This document shows, one piece after another, positions 1 to 7,044 of a stretch of DNA of 64,000 bases (its first letter is position 1; each line of letters opens with the position of its first letter). This DNA comes from Leptolyngbya sp. Heron Island J (GTDB taxonomy: Bacteria > Cyanobacteriota > Cyanobacteriia > Phormidesmidales > Phormidesmidaceae), in assembly GCF_000482245.1 (NCBI RefSeq), contig NZ_AWNH01000103.1, forward strand, positions 1-64,000. The letters run 5' to 3'. The notes beneath the pieces are model-generated. The model did not search any database, was not told the origin of the DNA, and was given only the letters and a program-made list of their open reading frames with translations. The translations under genes and the position numbers were made by a program.

Positions 1-389
1 CTCTGTTTTTTCAAGCCTTAGCTGCGCGCTATCCTAATGCGGACAAAATCCAGGTTGTGCAGGATAATCTCAACACCCATAATGTCAGTTCTTTCTATGA
101 ATACCTGACGGCTGAGGAGGCCTTTGCCCTTGCCCAACGGTTTGAGTTTCACTACACCCCAAAGTCAGCCAGTTGGCTCAATATGATTGAGATCGAGTTT
201 TCGGCACTGGCTAGAGGCTGTTTGCATCAGCGCATTCCCACACAAGACCAATTAGAGCAAGCGGTGCTCGCCTTGGTGCAAGAACGGCATGACCAGCGTA
301 TCCGCATCCATTGGCAATTTTCAGTTGAGGCCGCACGCGATAAATTTCAGAAGCATTATGTCAAAATTCGAGAAGATAAGACTCTCTAA
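1..389 (+). mobile_element. IS630-family transposase, C-terminal part (cut by window start)
   Basis: The reading frame is open from the first bases of the window, so the GTG at 57 is internal and the gene begins before the window. The visible part carries the second half of an IS630-type DDE catalytic domain: QDNLNTH with a catalytic Asp, then HYTPKSASWLNMIE with the last acidic residue, followed by the usual helical tail. The family cuts and joins DNA at TA sites. The stop is at 387-389. No right-hand terminal inverted repeat could be recognised in the 149 bases before the next gene, because the left end is not visible for comparison. It may be intact or a fragment. Confidence 0.85.
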
Positions 390-538
390 AATGGTAGAAA
401 ACTTACTTTCCAGTGTATTTAGTAGGCAGCGGATAATTCTTTACCCATTATTCTCTCTTGAAGAATTAAACTAAACAGTACATTTTGCCCTATTTTCCAT
501 AACAGCCAACACCATAGAGAAAGAGCTGAGCGATCCAT

Positions 539-1717
539 ATGGTTACACAATCTGAGCAACGTCCCCTTCGCAAAAACAGCTTATGGATTGGGATAGTGCT
601 ACTTTTGCTGACTGGCGGTGCATCGCTGTGGGCACTGCGCTCTGTTCAACAATCACGACAGGCTGCCCTTGAAGAAGCCGCTAAACCTCCGCCAGAGCGA
701 GTAGATGTCGCTGCTTTGGGACGGATTGAACCCAAGAGTGAAGTGATTGATGTGGCCGCCGCTGAAACTGGGGTGCTCGCCAAATTATTGGTGGCAGAAG
801 GCGCACAGGTAGAATCCGGCCAGGTCTTAGTCGAGCTGGATATGTACGAAATCCGTAAAGCTGAGCGCGACTATGCTGCTAGCCAGCTGACAGAGGCTCA
901 GCAAACCTTAGCGGCTGAGCGCGGTCTTGGCACCGCTCGGATTACTGAAGCCAATACTAAAGCTAGCCAAATCGATCAGCCCCAGCTGCAAGCCATCGAG
1001 GCCCAGGCTGCCAAAATTCAGAGCTTGGCAGCTCGGTTAGCGTTAGCGGAAACAGATCTGGCTCGATTTGAGGATTTGTTTAGCCAGGGAGCAATTACGC
1101 GCCAGGATCTGGACCGGCAGCAAACCCAGGTCGACGAACTTACCAACGATATGGCTAATGCGATCGCGACCAAAGCTCAGCTAGAACTTGCACGGGATAC
1201 AGCATTAGAAAATGCAGCGGCTCAGGTAAACATGGCCGAGGCCGATTTACAGCTGGCCTCGGTAGAAACCGGGGTAGAGGCTGCTCAGCAAAACCTGGCC
1301 TTAGCTGAAGCCAGGCTTGAGCGTACGGTAGTCAAAGCACCGACCACGGGACAAGTTCTAGACATTTACGTACAGCCGGGGGAAGCCGTATCCAGCAATC
1401 GTCTCCTGTCCATGGGAAACACGGATGAGATGTATGTGGTGGCCGAGGTCTATGAAACGGATGTGGGGCTGGTCAAACCAGGACAAAAAGCAACCATTAC
1501 TAGCCGTAATGGAGCGTTTACAGGAGAACTAACCGGCACAGTAGAAACCATTGGTTTACAAATTTTTAAAAACGATGTGTTGGACGATGACCCGGCTGCC
1601 AATGCCGATGCCCGCATTGTGGAGGTGCGCATTGCGGTCGACCAGGATGAGGCGGTCGCTATGCTGACCAATCTCCAGGTGGATGTGCTGATCGACATTA
1701 AATCTGAGGGGGGCTAA
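539..1717 (+). CDS. DevB-like membrane fusion protein of an ABC exporter
   Basis: A 392-residue HlyD/DevB-type periplasmic adaptor. It has a short cytoplasmic N-terminus, one membrane segment (about residues 16-34), a lipoyl-like half (AAETGVLAKLLVAEGAQVESG), a long Ala/Gln/Glu-rich coiled coil (about 100-260), the second lipoyl half (VKAPTTGQVLDIYVQPGE) and a beta-barrel domain. Such proteins link an inner-membrane ABC exporter to a TolC-type outer-membrane channel; DevB of Nostoc exports heterocyst glycolipid. It is followed after 2 bases by the first permease, so the two are almost certainly co-transcribed. The substrate here cannot be read from the sequence. Confidence 0.85.
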   Translation: MVTQSEQRPLRKNSLWIGIVLLLLTGGASLWALRSVQQSRQAALEEAAKPPPERVDVAALGRIEPKSEVIDVAAAETGVLAKLLVAEGAQVESGQVLVELDMYEIRKAERDYAASQLTEAQQTLAAERGLGTARITEANTKASQIDQPQLQAIEAQAAKIQSLAARLALAETDLARFEDLFSQGAITRQDLDRQQTQVDELTNDMANAIATKAQLELARDTALENAAAQVNMAEADLQLASVETGVEAAQQNLALAEARLERTVVKAPTTGQVLDIYVQPGEAVSSNRLLSMGNTDEMYVVAEVYETDVGLVKPGQKATITSRNGAFTGELTGTVETIGLQIFKNDVLDDDPAANADARIVEVRIAVDQDEAVAMLTNLQVDVLIDIKSEGG

Positions 1718-1719
1718 CT

Positions 1720-2865
1720 ATGGCTAGGGTGTCGGTGGCTTGGGCAAATTTGGTGCATGAGCGGACCCGACTGGTAGTTGCGATCGCAGGGGTTGCCTTT
1801 GCCGTTGTTTTGATCTTTATGAACCTCGGTTTTATGGGGGCGCTGATCGCAACTGCCACCAATTTTTACGAACAGTTCAATGCCGATCTATTTTTGATTT
1901 CACCTGAAACCCTGGAAATCAGCACCTCTACCGCCTTTCCACGGGAACGACTTTACCAGGTAGCCGGTTTAGAGGGCGTCGAGCACGTCATGCCCCTCTA
2001 CAGCGAATACCTGCTGTGGCGAAACCCAGAAACCGGAGTCAGCCGCGCGATTTTTGTCTACGGCATCAATCCCAATGACCCCGTGTTTCTTATGCCCGAA
2101 CTCCAGGGCGAAGATGCCCGTCGCATCCTCAGTCAGCCCGACACGGTCTTTATGGATCGCTTTTCACGACCAGAATTTGGTCCCCAGGAGATTGGCACCA
2201 CCACTGAAGCCGATCGCCGCCGGGCCACCATTGGCGGCACCTATTTTCTAGGCGGCGGATTTGCAGCCGATGGCACGCTGATCATGAGCGATCAAAACTT
2301 TGTTCGATATCTAGAACCTCGTCCCTTGAGCTTAGTCAACGTGGGGCTGATTAAACTCAAGCCAGGGGTGTCGCCAACCAAGGTGGCAGCAGCCATGCGC
2401 CCACTGCTGCCAGCCGATGTGAATATCTACACCAAAGCCGGCATTATCGAGCACGACTCCACCTACTGGCTAGAATCCACGTCCATCGGTTTTATCTTCA
2501 GCATGGGAGTGGTCGTGTCGTTTGTGGTGGGAGCCGTGATTGTCTATCAGATTCTTTTCACCGATATTCGCGATCATTTGCCCGAGTACGCCACCATGAA
2601 AGCCATGGGCTATCGCTCCCAGTATTTGTTCAAGATTGTGTTGCAAGAAGCCGTCTTTTTAGCGGTGTTGGGATATCTCCCCGGTCTAGCCGCCGCCCTC
2701 GGACTTTATCATCTCACCACTACAGCCACCGCTGGCACCTTACCCGTCGCCATGAATGGCGGGCGAGTCCTGTTTGTTCTGGGGCTGACGTTGCTGATGT
2801 GTTGTCTGTCGGGTCTCATTTCTGTCCGCAAAGCCATTAACACTGACCCCGCCGAGATCTTCTAG
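1720..2865 (+). CDS. DevC-like ABC exporter permease (first copy)
   Basis: A 381-residue FtsX/MacB-type permease of the DevC family. It starts with an amphipathic segment and a first membrane helix (VVAIAGVAFAVVLIFMNLGF), has a large extracytoplasmic domain (about 50-250) and ends with three membrane helices. The conserved loop DIRDHLPEYATMKAMGY couples to the ATPase. It ends 10 bases before a second, clearly related permease, which suggests the exporter works as a heterodimer or that the copies have different partners. It lies within the devB-devC-devC-devA unit. Confidence 0.85.
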   Translation: MARVSVAWANLVHERTRLVVAIAGVAFAVVLIFMNLGFMGALIATATNFYEQFNADLFLISPETLEISTSTAFPRERLYQVAGLEGVEHVMPLYSEYLLWRNPETGVSRAIFVYGINPNDPVFLMPELQGEDARRILSQPDTVFMDRFSRPEFGPQEIGTTTEADRRRATIGGTYFLGGGFAADGTLIMSDQNFVRYLEPRPLSLVNVGLIKLKPGVSPTKVAAAMRPLLPADVNIYTKAGIIEHDSTYWLESTSIGFIFSMGVVVSFVVGAVIVYQILFTDIRDHLPEYATMKAMGYRSQYLFKIVLQEAVFLAVLGYLPGLAAALGLYHLTTTATAGTLPVAMNGGRVLFVLGLTLLMCCLSGLISVRKAINTDPAEIF

Positions 2866-2875
2866 GGGGAAAACT

Positions 2876-4045
2876 ATGATCAAACGTATCCCTCTAGCCT
2901 GGTTAAATCTCACCCACGATCGCCGTCGGTTTGTGACATCCCTGGCGGGCGTAGGCTTTGCTGTACTGCTGATGTTTATGTTTAACGGGTTTATGAATGC
3001 CCTTTATGACAGCCAGCTGCAGTTGCTCAATCGGTTTAATGGCGAGGTGATTATCGTCAATCGGCTCAGGACCAATATGTTTGTGCCTCGGGCCTTTGCC
3101 CGCCGCCGGCTTTATCAGGCCCGTGCGTTTGAAGGGGTACAAAATGCCTACGCCATCTACATCAGCGAGGTGAACTGGAAAAATCCAGAAAATCGTAATT
3201 CCCGTGGTGTTAGGGTCATCGCCATCAACCCCGATGAACCGGTTCTCAATATTCCTGAGATTGCTGACCATCGTCAAACGTTAAAGCTACCAGAAACTGC
3301 ACTGATGGATACCCAATCTCGGGCGGAAGTCGGTCCCGTGGAGGTCGGAGTGGTTAGTGAATTAGCCGATCGACGTATTCATCTAGTGGGTACGTTTACC
3401 ATGGGCACTGACTTTGCCTCGGGTAACGGCAATCTGCTGATGAGCGACCAGAATTTTTTGCGCTACTTTGCCGATCGAGGCCCAGAAGAGGACAAACGCA
3501 GCTTTGCTACGGTGGATATTGGTGTTGTCAAGTTAGAACCAGGCGCTAATGTAGACCGTATCGTGGCAACACTGCAGGATAATCTTCCCAATGATGTATT
3601 GGTCATGGCCCGGGATGGGGAGAACGGATTTGTTATTCGCGAACGTAAGTATTGGCAGGAAAACACCAATATCGGCTTTGTGTTTTCATTACTGACCAGT
3701 ATGGGCTTTTTTGTTGGGATTATCCTGGTTTATCAGATTCTCTACACCGATGTGGCAGACCATTGGGCTGAATATGCCACCCTCAAGGCCATGGGTTACA
3801 AAAATGGCTATCTGCTAGGGGTAGTTATGCAAGAAGCGTTAATTTTGTCAGTGTTGGGATTTATTCCAGGGGTTTTAGTCAGTCAGCTGTTATATCAGGC
3901 AGCGGGCAATGCTACTGGTTTGTTTTTTCAGATGACGCCAGAGCGGGTGATGAATTTACTGGTTGCCACGTTCATTATGTGTTTGGTGTCGGGCGCGATC
4001 GCAGTTCGTAAAGTTCAAACCACTGACCCAGCAGACGTGTTTTAG
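2876..4045 (+). CDS. DevC-like ABC exporter permease (second copy)
   Basis: A 389-residue paralog of the preceding gene with the same layout: an N-terminal helix (FVTSLAGVGFAVLLMFMFNGF), a large periplasmic domain and three C-terminal helices with the coupling loop VADHWAEYATLKAMGY. The two permeases are similar over their full length but clearly diverged, so the duplication is old. The gene is 10 bases after the first permease and 55 bases before the ATPase gene. Classical Nostoc devBCA has only one devC, so two in a row is an unusual version of the operon. Confidence 0.85.
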   Translation: MIKRIPLAWLNLTHDRRRFVTSLAGVGFAVLLMFMFNGFMNALYDSQLQLLNRFNGEVIIVNRLRTNMFVPRAFARRRLYQARAFEGVQNAYAIYISEVNWKNPENRNSRGVRVIAINPDEPVLNIPEIADHRQTLKLPETALMDTQSRAEVGPVEVGVVSELADRRIHLVGTFTMGTDFASGNGNLLMSDQNFLRYFADRGPEEDKRSFATVDIGVVKLEPGANVDRIVATLQDNLPNDVLVMARDGENGFVIRERKYWQENTNIGFVFSLLTSMGFFVGIILVYQILYTDVADHWAEYATLKAMGYKNGYLLGVVMQEALILSVLGFIPGVLVSQLLYQAAGNATGLFFQMTPERVMNLLVATFIMCLVSGAIAVRKVQTTDPADVF

Positions 4046-4100
4046 AAAGTAAATCCCCATGGTTACCAACTGTATATGGGGGTTGAGTTAGGGTAGTTAT

Positions 4101-4889
4101 ATGTTTCAAACTCAGCAAAAATCTACATTTGAACCACCCCAAGATGACCTGGCTGTACAAATCCAGCATCTCAATTATTACTTTGGCCTGGGCGACCTGA
4201 GTAAACAGGTGCTTTTTGATATTTCACTAGACCTGCCCAAAGGGCAAATTGTGATTCTGACCGGTCCATCGGGGTCTGGTAAGACAACGCTGCTCACCCT
4301 GGCAGGCGCTCTGCGCCACCTGCAGGACGGCAGTCTGCGCATCCTGGGCAAAGAACTTGTGGGCATGAGCGAGCGCGCCATGGTCAATATCCGGCGCAAT
4401 ATTGGGTTTATTTTTCAGGCCCACAATTTATTTGAGTCACTGACCGCCAGCCAAAATGTCGAGATGGCCGTGGAATTAACGGGAGACTTTTCGTCTAAAC
4501 GGGAACAGGCCGCCGCGATGCTCAGCGCCCTGGGGCTAGCTGATCGTGTAGATTACAAACCCCATTCACTATCTGGCGGTCAAAAACAGCGAGTGGCCAT
4601 TGCCCGCGCCCTGGTTAACCATCCCAAGCTGGTTCTAGCCGATGAACCCACCGCCGCTCTGGATAAAAAATCCGGTCGAGACGTTGTTAACTATCTGCAT
4701 ACCCTATCGCGGCAAGAAGGCTGCACCGTGCTAATGGTGACCCACGACAACCGGATTGTGGACGTAGCCGATCGTATTATCAACTTGGTGGACGGTCGTT
4801 TAGAGTCAGACACTACACCTAACGCCTTTGTGCAAAGGAAGACAAAAAGTACCATTACAGACGTCAGTGCCGACATGTTTATCATGTAA
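4101..4889 (+). CDS. DevA-like ABC exporter ATP-binding protein
   Basis: A 262-residue ABC ATPase of the LolD/MacB/DevA class. It has Walker A GPSGSGKTT (55-63), the signature LSGGQKQR (157-164), Walker B LVLADEP (177-183) and the switch His in MVTHD (about 215). All residues for ATP hydrolysis are present. It supplies energy to the two DevC-like permeases encoded just upstream; a 30-residue N-terminal extension precedes the usual start of the fold. The following gene starts 14 bases after the stop. Confidence 0.88.
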   Translation: MFQTQQKSTFEPPQDDLAVQIQHLNYYFGLGDLSKQVLFDISLDLPKGQIVILTGPSGSGKTTLLTLAGALRHLQDGSLRILGKELVGMSERAMVNIRRNIGFIFQAHNLFESLTASQNVEMAVELTGDFSSKREQAAAMLSALGLADRVDYKPHSLSGGQKQRVAIARALVNHPKLVLADEPTAALDKKSGRDVVNYLHTLSRQEGCTVLMVTHDNRIVDVADRIINLVDGRLESDTTPNAFVQRKTKSTITDVSADMFIM

Positions 4890-4903
4890 GTAATCAACTA
4901 TCT

Positions 4904-5386
4904 ATGAAATTTGCTAATGGTGCCCAAGAGCTGACCTACGGACGGGTTCAAGACTATTTGAATGGAAGTAGCTTTAAGCAAACGGTGCGGGCCAGCGATC
5001 AGCAGCCATACTTTGATGTACTGTACCAAGACACCACGCTGATTGAACTCTATATCCTGCCCTGGGAAACCCACCCTTACCCCGACAGAGAGCTGGCCAT
5101 TGTGCGGGCCAGTAGCTGCGTTGCCATTGGGTGTGGCCCAGAATTCGATGTACTCAGGTTTTTGTTAGACGAAAATCGGAAAATGCGGTTTGGTTCGTTT
5201 CAAACTGATGAGGCTGGTACAGTCTTTTTTGCCAACCGAATTTTGGGGGGCAAACACATGGACACCACAGAACTAGAGGTATGTTTGCTATCAGTGGGTG
5301 CGATCGCAAGCCACTACAGCGACATCATGATCGACAAGTTTGACGGTCACCGTGCCCTGAACTCAACACTAACCTCTAAACTATAA
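4904..5386 (+). CDS. YbjN-like / type III chaperone-like fold protein in the dev operon
   Basis: A 160-residue soluble protein with no signal peptide. Its pattern, an N-terminal helix (LTYGRVQDYLNG), several strands, and then a C-terminal helix after a strand with FANRILGGKHMDTTELEVCLLSV, resembles the YbjN / type III secretion chaperone-like fold. This is inferred from layout, not from a motif. It begins 14 bases after the ATPase gene and so is probably part of the exporter operon. It could be a chaperone or regulator of the exporter. Function is unknown. Confidence 0.6.
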   Translation: MKFANGAQELTYGRVQDYLNGSSFKQTVRASDQQPYFDVLYQDTTLIELYILPWETHPYPDRELAIVRASSCVAIGCGPEFDVLRFLLDENRKMRFGSFQTDEAGTVFFANRILGGKHMDTTELEVCLLSVGAIASHYSDIMIDKFDGHRALNSTLTSKL

Positions 5387-5412
5387 AAGTAGAAAAATAT
5401 TTACGGTTGACC

Positions 5413-5529
5413 ATGGAAGACCTCGCAGCCTACGACGGTATTTTTGTAGTTTTAGCCCTGATCATCTTAGCCAGTGGCTTTATTATGCTGTTTGGCAATC
5501 TCATTGGTGTGAATAAAAACTGGAAATAG
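5413..5529 (+). CDS. 38-residue single-span membrane protein (small gene)
   Basis: A short reading frame, ATG at 5413 and TAG at 5527-5529, encoding MEDLAAYDGIFVVLALIILA and then SGFIMLFGNLIGVNKNWK. It has an acidic N-terminus, one hydrophobic span of about 22 residues and a basic tail, which fits the positive-inside rule with the C-terminus in the cytoplasm. It starts 26 bases after the YbjN-like gene. It does not match the small photosystem or cytochrome b6f subunits I can recall (PetL/M/N, PsbM/T/X/Y, Ycf12). The ribosome binding site is weak. It may be a small accessory subunit of the exporter upstream. Confidence 0.5.
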   Translation: MEDLAAYDGIFVVLALIILASGFIMLFGNLIGVNKNWK

Positions 5530-5709
5530 TCTGGCTTCAAAATAGTTTTCTCTTCACTGAAAATCATCACAGTCATCCACCCAAAGTAATGAGTTAGAAA
5601 CACTTCCAGAATTTAACCTGCCTGAAGTATTGGCGCTATTGCAACAATGAAAATGAAAGCCTGGGTTTAGCGTTAACACTGCTAACTTTTAGGGAACCTT
5701 ACCAATGGG

Positions 5710-5750
5710 AAACCGTTAGTCCTACCGATTAGGGCTAACGGTTTGTCTTT
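5710..5750 (+). terminator. Stem-loop terminator after the dev operon
   Basis: A perfect 10-bp inverted repeat, AAACCGTTAG at 5710-5719 and CTAACGGTTT at 5735-5744, extended inward by CCTA/TAGG and followed by TGTCTTT. It lies between the dev operon and the sulfotransferase gene and probably ends dev transcription. Confidence 0.6.
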
Positions 5751-5771
5751 ATCTAGGCCGCTCAGGGTCAG

Positions 5772-6764
5772 ATGCATAAACTAGACAGTGTTCATATGGG
5801 TTCCCAGATTTCCTACAAAAAGATTTTCATTGTTGGTTGCCCTCGCTCTGGCACCACATGGCTGCAGCAGATGCTAGCTAAGCACGAAGCTGTGATCCCA
5901 ATCAAACGTGAGAGTCACATTTATCGTTTAGTCTATGAGCCATTTACCTATATCACTCGCTTAGATGCGCAACAACGCTGGCAACGTTGGCGATACTTCT
6001 TACAACACTTTGGCCCCAGCGCTTTGGTATTTGGTGCAACCTCAGCAGACCTATGGAACAGCATCTTAAAAAGCTATCGGATTTATCAAAAAAACAACGA
6101 TATCGGTCTACATCATTTAATTAGCTATCAACAGCTTGTAACTTTGATCCATCAGGTAAAACAAACTCCAGGTTCAGATTTGGAGAGAGCACAAACCTTA
6201 GTTAGTCTGATTCTAGATTCTTTTTTTGCACAGGTAGGGGGACAACCACAACAGTTTCTTCTTGAAAAGACACCCTTTCACATCAAACACGTTGATGTCA
6301 TCTTAAACAGCTTTCCCGAAGCAAAAATCATTAATATCGTACGCGACGGTCGTGATGTCTGCGCGTCTTTACAAGCCCGAGCTAAAACTAAACGATGGGC
6401 TCAGTACGATACAAAAACAATCATTTCCCAGTGGGAGAAATGTATCTATTTAAGCGAGAAGTTTTCCCTAGAGCCTGCCTTTAAAGAACGTATTTACTCG
6501 GTTAAATACGAAGCCCTACGCCAGAATACGACGCCTGAGCTAAGACATATCTGTCGCTTTATTGATTTACCCATGGCTCCAGAAAAACTCAGGCAAATTG
6601 TAGCGTCATGTAGTATTGAAAAAATCAAAAACAAAGGAGCAGGTCAACACGTAAACCAGGGCAATATTGACAGCTGGAGAACCCACTTACCTAAAGAACA
6701 TATTGATCTTTGGCATCAATCTGCTGGCACAACCCTGGCACGACTTGGTTACTCCATCGCGTAG
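5772..6764 (+). CDS. Sulfotransferase family protein
   Basis: A 330-residue PAPS-dependent sulfotransferase. It has the 5'-phosphosulfate loop GCPRSGTTWL (22-31) and the 3'-phosphate-binding strand-helix IINIVRDGRDVCASL. It would move a sulfate group from PAPS to a sugar, lipid or other hydroxyl or amine; the acceptor is not evident. An ATG eight codons in (5796) is an equally good start. The codons are more A/T-rich than those of its neighbours and it stands alone between two terminators, which fits acquisition by transfer. Such genes are often found with surface polysaccharide functions, but no such neighbour is present here. Confidence 0.8.
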   Translation: MHKLDSVHMGSQISYKKIFIVGCPRSGTTWLQQMLAKHEAVIPIKRESHIYRLVYEPFTYITRLDAQQRWQRWRYFLQHFGPSALVFGATSADLWNSILKSYRIYQKNNDIGLHHLISYQQLVTLIHQVKQTPGSDLERAQTLVSLILDSFFAQVGGQPQQFLLEKTPFHIKHVDVILNSFPEAKIINIVRDGRDVCASLQARAKTKRWAQYDTKTIISQWEKCIYLSEKFSLEPAFKERIYSVKYEALRQNTTPELRHICRFIDLPMAPEKLRQIVASCSIEKIKNKGAGQHVNQGNIDSWRTHLPKEHIDLWHQSAGTTLARLGYSIA

Positions 6765-6887
6765 TGTTTATAGTAGTTGTCATGCAGTTACAATTCCTTA
6801 AATCCTCTTACGCTTCTTAACCTAGTGAACTTTTCCAAACCCTGATCTCCAAAGGGTTACAGCAGAGCTAGGCTAAGCTTAATAACC

Positions 6888-6998
6888 CAGGGGATGGATA
6901 GATTCTTAACCTAGATAAATCTGCCATACGTGTTAAGAATTAGTATCCCCTGTCCCCTTATCAAGACTGATTGATTTACCGTTTTGGGACATCAATCA
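6888..6998 (+). promoter_or_regulatory. Two stem-loops in the leader of the EF-G-like gene
   Basis: First stem-loop: CAGGGGAT (6888-6895) pairs with ATCCCCTG (6945-6952), and inside it ATTCTTAAC (6902-6910) pairs with GTTAAGAAT (6932-6940). Second: TGATTGAT (6968-6975) pairs with ATCAATCA (6991-6998). They fill the 280-base gap between the sulfotransferase and the EF-G-like gene. One may end the upstream transcript and the other may be a structured 5' leader; there is no strong U-tract. Confidence 0.4.
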
Positions 6999-7044
6999 AT
7001 ATCAGCCTTGGTAGGGCTCTTCTTTTTAGAAAAGGGGTAAACCT

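Noticed and set aside
390-538. Terminal inverted repeat of the IS630 element
   Set aside because: The left end lies outside the window, so no pair could be matched.
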